The translations under genes and the position numbers were made by a program. 42,908 nt of DNA from Paracoccaceae bacterium (GTDB lineage Bacteria > Pseudomonadota > Alphaproteobacteria > Rhodobacterales > Rhodobacteraceae): positions 1 to 42,908 of the forward strand of contig CANBRQ010000014.1 of the NCBI GenBank assembly GCA_947371955.1, written 5' to 3'. A model generated the notes under the pieces. The model saw only the letters and a list, made by a program, of their open reading frames with translations. It made no database searches and was not told where the DNA came from. The first letter of the stretch is position 1. Each line of letters starts with the position of its first letter. Below are positions 34,145-42,908 of the stretch, piece after piece.

Positions 34145-34173
34145 TTCATGCGCCGCTGTTCCAAGGCTAGATA
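34145..34173 (+). promoter_or_regulatory. Possible glyA promoter
   Basis: TTCATG (34145-34150) and TAGATA (34168-34173) are 17 bases apart, downstream of the terminator at 34088-34111 and 25 bases before the glyA ATG. The -35 box is poor (three of six), so confidence is low. Confidence 0.3.
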
Positions 34174-34197
34174 CCGTCAACCCTTATGGAGAGCCCC

Positions 34198-35490
34198 ATG
34201 ACCAGCCACCGCGACGCCGGATTCTTCACCGAAACCCTCTCGACCCGCGACCCCGAGCTTTACGGTTCCATCGTCAGCGAACTGGGCCGCCAGCGCCACG
34301 AGATCGAGCTGATTGCATCGGAAAACATCGTCAGCCGTGCCGTGATGGAAGCGCAGGGTTCGGTGATGACGAACAAATATGCCGAAGGCTATCCGGGCAA
34401 GCGCTATTACGGTGGCTGCGAGTTCGTTGACGTGGCGGAGAATCTGGCGATTGCGCGGGCGTGCCAGCTGTTTGGCGTGACCTTTGCCAACGTGCAGCCG
34501 AACTCGGGGTCTCAGGCGAACCAGGGCGTGTTTCAGGCGCTGATCAAGCCCGGTGACACCATTCTGGGCATGAGCCTTGATGCCGGTGGGCACCTGACCC
34601 ATGGCGCCAAGCCGAACCAGTCGGGCAAGTGGTTCAACGCGGTGCAATACGGCGTGCGCAGCCAGGACATGACCATCGATTATGAACAGATCGAGGCGCT
34701 GACCGCCGAGCACAAGCCCAAGATGATCATCGCGGGCGGCAGCGCCATTCCGCGCCATATCGACTTTGCCCGGATGCGGGCGATTGCGGATACGGTTGGC
34801 GCTTATCTGCTGGCCGATGTGGCGCACTTTGCCGGGCTGATCGCGGCGGGGCTGTACCCGAGCCCCTTCCCGCATGCCCATGTTGCGACCACGACCACCC
34901 ACAAGACCCTGCGCGGCCCGCGTGGCGGCATGATCCTGACCAATGACGAGGCGATCGCCAAGAAGGTGAACTCGGCGATTTTCCCGGGCATTCAGGGTGG
35001 GCCCCTGATGCACGTGATCGCGGCCAAAGCTGTGGCCTTTGGCGAGGCGCTGCGCCCGGAGTTCAAGCTTTATCAGGCACAGGTCATCGCCAACGCGCAG
35101 GCACTGGCCGATGAACTGATGAAGGGCGGGCTGGACATCGTTTCGGGCGGGACCGATTGCCACCTGATGCTGGTTGATCTGCGGCCGGCGGGTGTGAAGG
35201 GCAATGCGACCGAAAAGGCTTTGGGCCGGGCACATATCACCTGCAACAAGAACGGCATTCCGTTTGATACGGAAAGCCCCACGGTGACCTCGGGCGTGCG
35301 TCTGGGCACGCCAGCGGGCACGACGCGCGGCTTTGCCGAGGCTGAGTTCCGCCAGATTGGCCAGTGGATCGTCGAAGTGGTTGACGGGTTGGCCGCCAAT
35401 GGCGAAGAGGGCAATGCCGAGGTCGAAGCCGCGGTGAAAGCCAAGGTCGAGGCGCTGTGCCAGGCTTTCCCGATCTATCCGGGTCTGTGA
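34198..35490 (+). CDS. glyA: Serine hydroxymethyltransferase
   Basis: PLP enzyme of 430 residues that interconverts serine and glycine and charges tetrahydrofolate with a one-carbon unit. Family markers include [19 protein letters not shown], the PLP-lysine segment [19 protein letters not shown] and GLTSG-like [20 protein letters not shown] 34198 is preferred over ATG 34186 because GGAGAG then sits six bases upstream. A strong intrinsic terminator follows. It is divergent from nadK. Confidence 0.97.
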   Translation: MTSHRDAGFFTETLSTRDPELYGSIVSELGRQRHEIELIASENIVSRAVMEAQGSVMTNKYAEGYPGKRYYGGCEFVDVAENLAIARACQLFGVTFANVQPNSGSQANQGVFQALIKPGDTILGMSLDAGGHLTHGAKPNQSGKWFNAVQYGVRSQDMTIDYEQIEALTAEHKPKMIIAGGSAIPRHIDFARMRAIADTVGAYLLADVAHFAGLIAAGLYPSPFPHAHVATTTTHKTLRGPRGGMILTNDEAIAKKVNSAIFPGIQGGPLMHVIAAKAVAFGEALRPEFKLYQAQVIANAQALADELMKGGLDIVSGGTDCHLMLVDLRPAGVKGNATEKALGRAHITCNKNGIPFDTESPTVTSGVRLGTPAGTTRGFAEAEFRQIGQWIVEVVDGLAANGEEGNAEVEAAVKAKVEALCQAFPIYPGL

Positions 35491-35535
35491 CCGGCGGATT
35501 GCACGCGTGCAATCGTGAGAGCGTAACGTAGAATC

Positions 35536-35578
35536 AAAGGGTTGGCGAAAATCGTCAACCCTTTTTTGACTTTTTTGC
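35536..35578 (+). terminator. Intrinsic terminator of glyA
   Basis: A 13-bp stem (35536-35548 and 35552-35564, one G-T wobble) with loop AAA, then a T run of six and further T-rich sequence. It begins 46 bases after the glyA stop and is the clearest terminator in the window. Confidence 0.9.
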
Positions 35579-35590
35579 ATATTCACACTG

Positions 35591-35655
35591 CGCAAATATC
35601 CCGGGGAGTGCGGGCGTGATGCGCGCCTTGAAAACCTTCCAGTGGAAGGTTTTCA
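35591..35655. repeat. Partial repeat core E and adjacent hairpin
   Basis: CGCAAATATCCCGGGGAGTG (35591-35610) resembles the core of copy D. It is followed by an unrelated perfect 12-bp hairpin TGAAAACCTTCC / GGAAGGTTTTCA (35629-35640 and 35644-35655) with loop AGT. Probably a diverged or recombined copy. Confidence 0.5.
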
Positions 35656-35740
35656 GCGAAGAACCCGGCGGAATGCTTTGCGCGGATGGGCTCCCCCGCT
35701 GTTCGCGGCCGGGCCCATACTGTGTCAGACGGCAACCGGG

Positions 35741-36112
35741 TCAGACAAAACCGCGCCAGTACAGAACCACCACGACCAGAACCGCAACGGCCAGCAAGGC
35801 AAAGGCAATCCGTGCGGCGGCGTCCAAAAGCATGCCGCGCCGACGTTCGGCCTGATTGACGCTGTTGAGATGCCGCACGCAGAGGTCATAGGCCACGGCC
35901 ACGGCCTCGTAGTCGATCTGCATCAGCAGTTTGGGGTTGTCGGCCATCTGGGTGGCCTGCACCAAAGCCTCGGCCGCGTCGCGGATCTTGCGGGGCAGCT
36001 TGGAGCCGGTGCGTTTGATCCGGACCTCCAACGTGGGGCCGGTGACCTTCAGGCGCTGTTCCAGCAGGGCCGAAACCCGGTCTGCCATTTGCTGAATGCT
36101 GACTTTGCTCAT
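35741..36112 (-). CDS. Small membrane-anchored protein, function unknown
   Basis: Protein of 123 residues. The N-terminal ~95 residues (QMADRVSALLEQRLKVTG, KLPRKIRDAAEALVQATQ) are helical and charged; one C-terminal transmembrane segment ALLAVAVLVVVVLYWRGFV ends the protein, so it is tail-anchored in appearance. I do not recognise a family. ATG 36112 (MSKVSIQQ) has GAGGAA upstream; the frame continues to 36220 but that stretch overlaps the divergent hydrolase start. Neighbours give no functional hint. Confidence 0.65.
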   Translation of the reverse strand: MSKVSIQQMADRVSALLEQRLKVTGPTLEVRIKRTGSKLPRKIRDAAEALVQATQMADNPKLLMQIDYEAVAVAYDLCVRHLNSVNQAERRRGMLLDAAARIAFALLAVAVLVVVVLYWRGFV

Positions 36113-36206
36113 CGGTTCCTCGAAAGACCCGCCGCTGGTGTAGCCTTGGGATGCTGGAAGTTCAACGGATATGGTCGTGCAGGTGAATGCGAGGTAAAGG
36201 AAGGCC

Positions 36207-36974
36207 ATGCTGAACACCATCCTTCATCCCGCCCGAGAGACGAAAGACAAGCCAACCTTGGTGATTGCGCATGGCCTGTTCGGGTCGGGGCGCAACTGGG
36301 GGGTGATTGCGCGCAATCTGGCTGTGCGGCGCGATGTGGTGGCGGTGGATATGCGCAACCATGGGGCCAGTTTCCGGGCGGACACGCAAAGCTATGCCGA
36401 TATGGCGGGCGATCTGGCCGAGGTGCTGGACTCGGTCGGCGGCGGCGATCTGCTGGGTCATTCGATGGGTGGCAAGGCAGCGATGGTGCTGGCGCTGACC
36501 CATGGCGCAGTGCTGCGGCGGCTGGTCGTGGCCGATATTGCGCCGGTGGCCTATGGGCATGACCAGAGCCAGCATATCCGGGCGATGCGGGGGCTGGATT
36601 TGACCGGGCTTTCGTCGCGGATGGAGGCGGATCGGCGGTTGGCTGCGGTGATCGAGGACCCCAGTCTGCGGGCGTTTTTCCTGCAATCGCTGGACCTTAA
36701 GGCGCAGCCTCCGGTCTGGCGGCTTAATCTGGATGTGCTGGAGGCAGAAATGGCGGGGATCGTCGGCTGGCCGGGGACAGAGGGGCAATTTGACGGGCCG
36801 GTGCTGTTTCTGACCGGCTCGGAAAGCCATTATGTGCGGCCAGAGCATCGGGAGACGATCCGCGCCCTGTTCCCCGCCGCGCGTTTTGCCAAGCTGATTG
36901 GCGCGGGGCATTGGCTGCATGCGGACCGCCCGCGCGAGTTTGAAGAGACGGTCCGGGTGTTTCTGGACGCCTGA
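36207..36974 (+). CDS. Alpha/beta hydrolase, YbfF esterase-like
   Basis: Hydrolase of 255 residues. The oxyanion-hole HGLFGSGRNW, the nucleophile elbow GHSMGGKAAM (Ser near residue 90), and the C-terminal GAGHWLHADRP with the catalytic His match the YbfF-type esterases; the acid is probably the Asp/Glu near TGSESHYV. Substrate is unknown, presumably a small acyl ester. AAAGGAAG precedes ATG 36207. It is divergent from the small membrane protein gene (94-base spacer) and convergent with cytochrome b561, two bases away. Confidence 0.88.
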   Translation: MLNTILHPARETKDKPTLVIAHGLFGSGRNWGVIARNLAVRRDVVAVDMRNHGASFRADTQSYADMAGDLAEVLDSVGGGDLLGHSMGGKAAMVLALTHGAVLRRLVVADIAPVAYGHDQSQHIRAMRGLDLTGLSSRMEADRRLAAVIEDPSLRAFFLQSLDLKAQPPVWRLNLDVLEAEMAGIVGWPGTEGQFDGPVLFLTGSESHYVRPEHRETIRALFPAARFAKLIGAGHWLHADRPREFEETVRVFLDA

Positions 36975-36976
36975 GG

Positions 36977-37462
36977 TCAGCCCGGTTTGCGCATCCGGTT
37001 GATCAACCCGTCTTTCAGGATGAAGTGGTGGTAAAGGGCCGCCGCGACGTGCAGGGCGATCACGATCCACAACAGCGCTTTCAGAATGCCGCCGTGCAGA
37101 TCACCCAAGGCGGTGATGCCGCCGTAGAAGGTCAGCAGGCCGGTCACGGGAAGGGCAATCATCAGAACATAAAGCAGGATATGTCCGGCATCGCCCGCCA
37201 GTTTCAGCGCATGGCTTTCGCCAGCAGGGGCAGCCGGGACGCCTCGGGTGAAGCGCAGGGTCAGACGCCATGCCACAAGGGCCAACACCAGAACGCCCAC
37301 GATGATATGCAACCATGCGCCCGTCGTGGTGGGCATCGGCCCGGTCTGGCGGATCTGGCGCCAGAGGGCGGTCATGTCGTCGCTGAAGATCAGGTTGAAC
37401 AGGATCAGAACGCCAACAACCCAGTGCAGCGCGATCTGTGTCAGTGAAAAGCCTTTGACCAT
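36977..37462 (-). CDS. Cytochrome b561 family protein
   Basis: Di-haem-type membrane protein of 161 residues with four hydrophobic helices. The helix-1 haem ligand is in IALHWVVGVLILFNL, helix 2 has AWLHIIVGVLVLALVAWRL, a further His lies in SHALKLAGDAGHILLYVLMIAL, and IALHVAAALYHHFILKDG closes the set. Such proteins pass electrons between quinol and periplasmic partners; the partner here is unknown. ATG 37462 has GGAGGG upstream; ATG 37474 is an alternative. Confidence 0.88.
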   Translation of the reverse strand: MVKGFSLTQIALHWVVGVLILFNLIFSDDMTALWRQIRQTGPMPTTTGAWLHIIVGVLVLALVAWRLTLRFTRGVPAAPAGESHALKLAGDAGHILLYVLMIALPVTGLLTFYGGITALGDLHGGILKALLWIVIALHVAAALYHHFILKDGLINRMRKPG

Positions 37463-37552
37463 CGGTCCCTCCAAGGTGTTTTGGTGTTAACGACAGAAGT
37501 CGCCGGTTCCGTCGGCTTGGACAAGACTTTTTTCTGCCTTGCGGCGAGGATT

Positions 37553-37576
37553 GCGGGGCCGCAGCATCGGCCCCGC
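37553..37576 (-). terminator. Hairpin at the end of the sugar operon
   Basis: Perfect 9-bp stem GCGGGGCCG / CGGCCCCGC with a 6-base loop, seven bases after the stop of the thuB-like gene on the minus strand. No T-run follows, so termination may be Rho-assisted. Confidence 0.55.
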
Positions 37577-37582
37577 GCAAGT

Positions 37583-38641
37583 TCAGACTTTCAGGGCAAG
37601 TCCGCCCTGCGCCGAGGATTGCTCGGCCCGGTCCAGCATCCGCTGCAACATGGCGCCGCGGGCGAAATCCGGGTTCGCTCCGCCCTCGCCCCGGATAGCG
37701 GCGATGAAGCGTTCGTAGATCGTGCCCAGAACCGGGCAGTCGACGTCATGCCACGTGGCGGTTTCCATATCCGCCTCAAGACAGGCGCGGAGGGACGAGA
37801 TGTTCCGCTCGTACAACACCTCAAGCCCGCCTTTGGTTCCGTACAGCCGCAGGCGCAGGTCGTTGTGGTGGCCGGTGGCGAAACGGGTGGCGGCGACGGT
37901 GCCAAGCGCGCCGTTGGCGAGGGTCAGTTGCATGGTGGCGCTGTCGTTGGCATCCAAGGGGTATTCGCCGATCTGATCGCCGGGGGCCTTGTGGAAGGTG
38001 GCCAGACGGGCCGAGATTTCATCGACGCCCTGCCCCGCGATGAAGGTCGCGAAGTCGAGGATATGGATGCCGACATCGCCCAGAACGCCCTTTGAGCCGT
38101 GCTTGGTCGACAAACGCCAGAGCCATTTGCTTTCCTTGTCCCAATGGCCCCAGGCCGGTTGGGTCAGCCAGGATTGCAGATAGGAGGCTTCAAAGTGGCG
38201 GACCTCGCCGATGGCACCCTCGCGCACCATTTTCGCAGCGTGCTGAAGGGCTGCCACGTTGCGATAGCTGAGGTTGACCATGTTGACGACGCCAGCTTTT
38301 TGCGCTGCCGCCGCCATCTCGTCCGCTTGCGCTTCGGAAGTGGCGAGGGGCTTTTCGCAGAGGATATGCTTGCCTGCCGCCAAGACCGGCATGGTGGTGG
38401 CATAGTGGGCGGCGTCAGGGGTCACGTTGGTGACGGCGTCAAAGTCTCCCCAGGCGATGGCCTCGCCAATCGAGGCGAAGCCATGCGGGATGTTGTGCTT
38501 GGCGTTGAACTCTTTGAGTTGGTCGGGGCGCGTGTCAATGCCAGCGACCAAGGTGACGCCGTCGATCTTGGCGAAATTTTCGGCATGGTTGTTGGCCATG
38601 CCGCCGGTGCCGAGGATCAGGATGCGGACGGGCTTCTTCAT
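37583..38641 (-). CDS. thuB: Gfo/Idh/MocA family oxidoreductase, ThuB-like
   Basis: NAD(P)-dependent sugar oxidoreductase of 352 residues. The Rossmann start is ILILGTGGMANNHAENF, and the family EKP motif is ILCEKPLATSEAQADEM near residue 100; GHWDKESKWLWRLSTKHGSK and GDVGIHILDFATFI follow. Its ATG overlaps the thuA stop by one base. In Sinorhizobium meliloti the thu operon ends in thuA-thuB with this family, which is the basis for the symbol; the exact sugar cannot be told by sequence alone. It is the last gene of the operon, followed by a GC hairpin. Confidence 0.75.
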   Translation of the reverse strand: MKKPVRILILGTGGMANNHAENFAKIDGVTLVAGIDTRPDQLKEFNAKHNIPHGFASIGEAIAWGDFDAVTNVTPDAAHYATTMPVLAAGKHILCEKPLATSEAQADEMAAAAQKAGVVNMVNLSYRNVAALQHAAKMVREGAIGEVRHFEASYLQSWLTQPAWGHWDKESKWLWRLSTKHGSKGVLGDVGIHILDFATFIAGQGVDEISARLATFHKAPGDQIGEYPLDANDSATMQLTLANGALGTVAATRFATGHHNDLRLRLYGTKGGLEVLYERNISSLRACLEADMETATWHDVDCPVLGTIYERFIAAIRGEGGANPDFARGAMLQRMLDRAEQSSAQGGLALKV

Positions 38642-39426
38642 TACCGGAAACCCTCTTCGCCGGCGTGGTGCAGGCGGGGGCCGCGTTCGACCAACGGCTC
38701 CAAAGCGATATCAATCGAGGTGTTGGGTGCGGCATTGGGGTTGGCGATGCGCGGCATTGGGTTATGGGCCCATTTGACCGCGTTGGAGATTACCTTTTGC
38801 ACGTTGGCATCGTGATAGGTCGGGTAGGTTTCATGGCCGGGGCGGAAGTAAAAGATATTACCCGCGCCGCGACGGTAGGTCAGGCCGGAGCGGAAGACCT
38901 CGCCGCCTTGGAACCAAGAGATGAACACGGTTTCAAGGGGTTCCGGCACACCGAAGGGCTCGCCATACATTTCCTCGGTTTCCAGTTCGAAATGGTCCGG
39001 CAGGCCTTGCGCGATGGGATGCTGGCGCGAGGTGACCCAGAGGCGCTCGCGCTCTCCGGCTTCGCGCCATGTCAGGTTGCAGGGCGCACCCATGAGGCGC
39101 TTGAAGGGCTTGGCGAAGTGAGCGGAGTGCAGGAAAATGATGCCCATGCCGCCCCAGACGGCGTCGGTGACACGTTCCACGATCTTGTCATCGACCTGAC
39201 CGTGGGCCGCGTGGCCCCACCAAATCAGCACATCGGTTTCCGCCAGCTTTTCGACGGTCAGGCCATGTTCCGGTTCTTGCAGGGTGGCGGTGGTGGCTTT
39301 GAAGCCCGGGTCGGTGTTCAGGGCCGCCGCAATGGTGCCGTGCATGGTCAGGGGATAGACCTCTGCCACGACTTTGTTCTTCTGTTCATGGACGTTTTCG
39401 CCCCAGACGGTGACGCGGATGGTCAT
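38641..39426 (-). CDS. thuA: ThuA family protein
   Basis: Protein of 261 residues with a class I glutamine-amidotransferase-like fold, named for trehalose utilisation. Typical segments are [54 protein letters not shown] and [16 protein letters not shown]. In rhizobia ThuA acts with ThuB in trehalose and related disaccharide breakdown. AGAGGAAACC precedes the ATG. It lies 22 bases after the alpha-glucosidase stop and is coupled to the thuB-like gene. Confidence 0.9.
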   Translation of the reverse strand: MTIRVTVWGENVHEQKNKVVAEVYPLTMHGTIAAALNTDPGFKATTATLQEPEHGLTVEKLAETDVLIWWGHAAHGQVDDKIVERVTDAVWGGMGIIFLHSAHFAKPFKRLMGAPCNLTWREAGERERLWVTSRQHPIAQGLPDHFELETEEMYGEPFGVPEPLETVFISWFQGGEVFRSGLTYRRGAGNIFYFRPGHETYPTYHDANVQKVISNAVKWAHNPMPRIANPNAAPNTSIDIALEPLVERGPRLHHAGEEGFR

Positions 39427-39448
39427 GGTTTCCTCTTTCTTTCAGGGC

Positions 39449-41077
39449 CTAGCCAAGGATGGCAAAGGCTTCGTGGGGGGCCAACGTGACGGGGCCGTTC
39501 AGCGCCGTGCGGGCCGTGTGGGTGGCGATCAGGCTTTCGCCTTGCAGGGTCAGATTGGGGTCAAGTGTGACGGGGTCCCCAGTGAAATTGGCGATGACGG
39601 CAAGGCACTGGCCTTGGTGCTTGCGCAGATATGCCACGACCTTGGGGTGATGTTCCATAAGCGGCGTGTAAGTGCCTTGCACGATGATCGGGTGGCCTTT
39701 GCGCAAGGCGGCAAGAGCCTTGTAGGTGGCGAAGACGCCATCTGGCTTGGCTTGGGCCTCGGAGGCGTTGATGGTGGTGTGGTTCGGGTTGACCTCGATC
39801 CAGGGCGTGCCGGTGGTGAAACCGGCCTCTGGTCCTGCGGTCCATTGCATCGGCGTGCGGGCGTTGTCGCGGCCGTTTTCGTTGGCGCCTTGGATGAAGG
39901 CGGCGGGGTCCATGCCTTGCGCGGTCTGGAGGGCGTAGAAGTTGAGGGTTTCGACATCGCGGAATTGCGAGATGGCGGAGAAGGCGGCGTTGGTCATGCC
40001 GATTTCCTCGCCTTGGTAGATGTAGGGCGTGCCTTTCATCAGGTGCAGGACGATCGCCAGCATCTTCGCCGAGTCTTCCGAGCCGTCGCCGTATTTGGAA
40101 ACCGCCCGGGGGAGGTCGTGGTTGCCCCAGAAGAGAGAGTTCCAGCCGTCTTGTGCAGTGGCCGCTTGCCAGCGGTTGAAGACGCGCTTCAGGGCCACCA
40201 GATCAAAGGGCTTTGGGGCCCATTTGCCGATCACTGGGTCCCATTGCTGGCTGACGTGTTCGAACTGGAAGACCATGGACAACTCGCCCGCGTCGCGGCC
40301 GGAGTAGAGGAGGGCTCCGGCGGGGGTGGCGCTCCATGCCTCGCCGACGGTCACCACGTTGCGGCCTTTCAAGGTGGCCTCGTGCATCTCGCGGATGAAG
40401 GGGTGCAGGTCGGGGGCGTCGGCGAAGATCTGGGCGTCGGGGTCTTTGCCGATCAGGTCGATCACGTCCATCCGGAAGCCCGCGATGCCACGGTCGAGCC
40501 ACCAGTTCATCATCTGATAGATCGCCCGCCGCAAAGACGGGTTTTGCCAGTTGAGGTCAGGCTGCTTCTTGTCGAAGAGATGCAGGTAGAACTGACCCGA
40601 GGCGCGGTCATATTCCCAGGCCGAGCCGCCGAAATAGCTTTGCTGGTCGTTTGGGGGGCCACCGTCAACCGGATCGCGCCAGATGTAGAAATCGCGGTAG
40701 GGCGCCTCGCGGCCCTGAAGCGCGGACCGGAACCAGGCGTGTTCGTCGGAGGAATGGTTGACCACCAGATCCATCACGATGCCGATGCCACGCTCCTTCG
40801 CCTCGGCGATCAGGCGGTCCATGTCGGAGAGGGTGCCGAATTCGGGGGCGATGTCCTGATAATCGGAAATGTCATAGCCGTTGTCGGCTTGCGGAGAGGA
40901 AAACACCGGGGAAAGCCAGATAAAGCCAATCCCAAGGTCCGCCAGATAGTCGAGTTTGCCAATGATGCCGGGGATGTCGCCGATGCCGTCGCCGTTCGAG
41001 CAGGCGAAGGAGCGGGGATAAATCTGGTAGCCGGTGGCGGATTTCCACCAGTCGGGATCGGGGCTGTAGGGTGTCAC
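39449..41077 (-). CDS. Alpha-glucosidase, GH13 family (AglA-like)
   Basis: Glycoside hydrolase of 542 residues acting on alpha-glucosides such as maltose, sucrose or trehalose. The four conserved GH13 regions are visible: DLVVNHSSDEH, GFRMDVIDLIGKD with the nucleophile Asp, VTVGEAWS with the acid/base Glu, and WGNHDLPRAVSKYGDG with the third Asp. GTG 41077 is preferred (TPYSPDPDWWK), with AGGG upstream; an ATG at 41134 has no ribosome site. There is no signal peptide, so it is cytoplasmic and acts on imported sugar. It lies between the ABC ATPase and thuA genes. Confidence 0.92.
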   Translation of the reverse strand: MTPYSPDPDWWKSATGYQIYPRSFACSNGDGIGDIPGIIGKLDYLADLGIGFIWLSPVFSSPQADNGYDISDYQDIAPEFGTLSDMDRLIAEAKERGIGIVMDLVVNHSSDEHAWFRSALQGREAPYRDFYIWRDPVDGGPPNDQQSYFGGSAWEYDRASGQFYLHLFDKKQPDLNWQNPSLRRAIYQMMNWWLDRGIAGFRMDVIDLIGKDPDAQIFADAPDLHPFIREMHEATLKGRNVVTVGEAWSATPAGALLYSGRDAGELSMVFQFEHVSQQWDPVIGKWAPKPFDLVALKRVFNRWQAATAQDGWNSLFWGNHDLPRAVSKYGDGSEDSAKMLAIVLHLMKGTPYIYQGEEIGMTNAAFSAISQFRDVETLNFYALQTAQGMDPAAFIQGANENGRDNARTPMQWTAGPEAGFTTGTPWIEVNPNHTTINASEAQAKPDGVFATYKALAALRKGHPIIVQGTYTPLMEHHPKVVAYLRKHQGQCLAVIANFTGDPVTLDPNLTLQGESLIATHTARTALNGPVTLAPHEAFAILG

Positions 41078-41137
41078 GGGAAGCCCTTTCGGCAGGCCGA
41101 GGAGGGGGACGGGCGCCCCGAAAAGCGCCCGCACAGG

Positions 41138-42142
<1,005 letters not shown>

Positions 42143-42145
42143 GGT

Positions 42146-42908
42146 TTAACCCTTCACGCCGCCCGCGGTCAGACCCGCGACGATCTTGCGTTGGAATATG
42201 AGAACGAGGATGACCAGAGGCACGGTCACGATGACCGATGCCGCCATGATCGGGCCCCACGGGATTTCCTGCACCGAAGCGCCTGACAGCATGGCAATGG
42301 CCACGGGAGTCGTCCGCTGCGCTTCGGTCTGGGTGAATGTCAGCGCGAAGAGGAACTCGTTCCACGCCCCGATGAAGGCCAGAAGGCCGGTGGTAACCAA
42401 AGCAGGCCACATCAGCGGCAGGAAGACCTGACTGACAATGACCCAAGGGGTGGCGCCGTCGACAATGGCGGCCTCTTCGATTTCCACCGGGAGATCGCGC
42501 ATGAAGGTGGTCAGGACCCAGACGGTGAAGGGCAAGGTAAAGATCGTGTAGGACAGGATCAGCGACCAAGGGGAGTTCAGAAGGCCGAGGTAGCGGATCA
42601 ACTCGAACAGGCCGGCCAGAACGGCGATCTGCGGGAACATCGAGACGCCGAGGATGGTCATCAACAGCAGCCCCCTGCCCCGGAACCGGACCCGCGCCAA
42701 GGCATAGGCGGCGGTGACGGACAGGAACAGCGCGAAGGCGACAGTCGTGGAGGCGATGAAGACCGAATTGAGGATGGAGCGCGAGAAGGCGCGCTGACCC
42801 AGAACCGTCTGGTAGTTCGACAGGTCCCAAGACGCCGGCCAGAAGTGAACGACAAACAGTTCCGACCCGGTCGAGAACGAGGTAACGATGGCGTAGTAGA
42901 ACGGGAAG
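42146..42908 (-). CDS. Sugar ABC transporter permease, 5' end beyond the window
   Basis: Inner-membrane permease of the MalG/AglG class, open at the window edge. The upstream in-frame sequence to 42908 reads FYYAIVTSFSTGSELF and WDLSNYQTVLGQRAFSRSIL, so the TTG at 42700 and other internal starts are not the real beginning. The EAA loop that docks on the ATPase is EIEEAAIVDGATPWVIVSQV; several transmembrane helices follow, ending in VPLVILVLIFQRKIVAGLTA. It is the first gene visible in the operon; the second permease and the binding protein are expected just outside. Confidence 0.92.
   Translation of the reverse strand, partial: FPFYYAIVTSFSTGSELFVVHFWPASWDLSNYQTVLGQRAFSRSILNSVFIASTTVAFALFLSVTAAYALARVRFRGRGLLLMTILGVSMFPQIAVLAGLFELIRYLGLLNSPWSLILSYTIFTLPFTVWVLTTFMRDLPVEIEEAAIVDGATPWVIVSQVFLPLMWPALVTTGLLAFIGAWNEFLFALTFTQTEAQRTTPVAIAMLSGASVQEIPWGPIMAASVIVTVPLVILVLIFQRKIVAGLTAGGVKG

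Noticed and set aside
33970-34197. Glycine or tetrahydrofolate riboswitch upstream of glyA
   Set aside because: I could not find the conserved riboswitch core sequences; only an intrinsic terminator hairpin is clear.

Overview
The window looks like chromosomal DNA of a GC-rich alphaproteobacterium, most likely a Rhodobacterales member (Rhodobacter/Gemmobacter-like). The evidence is the gene content: phosphatidylcholine synthase, xerC next to a DUF484 gene and priA, the MaeB-type malic enzyme with a phosphotransacetylase domain, and an agl/thu-type sugar operon. Genus and species cannot be fixed from sequence reading alone. I saw no rRNA, tRNA, CRISPR array, insertion sequence or prophage. The window is mostly housekeeping and catabolic genes packed closely on both strands, with two decayed genes and several intergenic repeat elements.

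Layout. 1-5200: 3' part of hrpB, fadH, and a broken EamA transporter gene. 5194-8176 (minus strand): pcs, an EF-hand protein, xerC and a DUF484 gene. 8528-10717: priA, flanked by repeat-rich spacers. 10892-16582: a signalling cluster of five genes, made of a LuxR-type response regulator, a small periplasmic sulfite-oxidase-fold protein without cysteine, a hybrid histidine kinase, a LuxO-like sigma-54 response regulator and a separate HPt protein. 16709-18988: maeB. 19129-24962: a VOC-cupin-cupin protein followed by a tight nucleoside-salvage operon (cdd, deoA, deoB, add, upp). 25031-30779: a SPOR-domain protein, a membrane protein resembling a dead M48 peptidase, a DMT transporter, a decayed capsule-type gene and tdk. 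31014-36974: a small HTH-like protein, a DEAD-box helicase, nadK, glyA, a small membrane protein and an esterase-like hydrolase. 36977-42908 (minus strand): cytochrome b561, then an alpha-glucoside/trehalose-type operon (thuB-like, thuA, alpha-glucosidase, ABC ATPase, ABC permease) that runs off the window end.

How the genes work together. The nucleoside operon can turn cytidine, deoxyuridine, thymidine and adenosine into bases plus pentose phosphate and recover uracil through upp; tdk, elsewhere in the window, is the complementary salvage kinase. The sugar operon codes for uptake, hydrolysis and oxidation of glucosides. The signalling cluster is the most unusual region: a possible periplasmic sensor partner, a membrane kinase with its own receiver and HPt domains, and a LuxU/LuxO-like output pair lie side by side. 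Two further themes are a dispersed intergenic repeat (an A/T core followed by a GC hairpin, at least five copies), one copy of which supplies the ribosome binding site of fadH, and an inverted-repeat element of about 154 bases between priA and the LuxR-type regulator.
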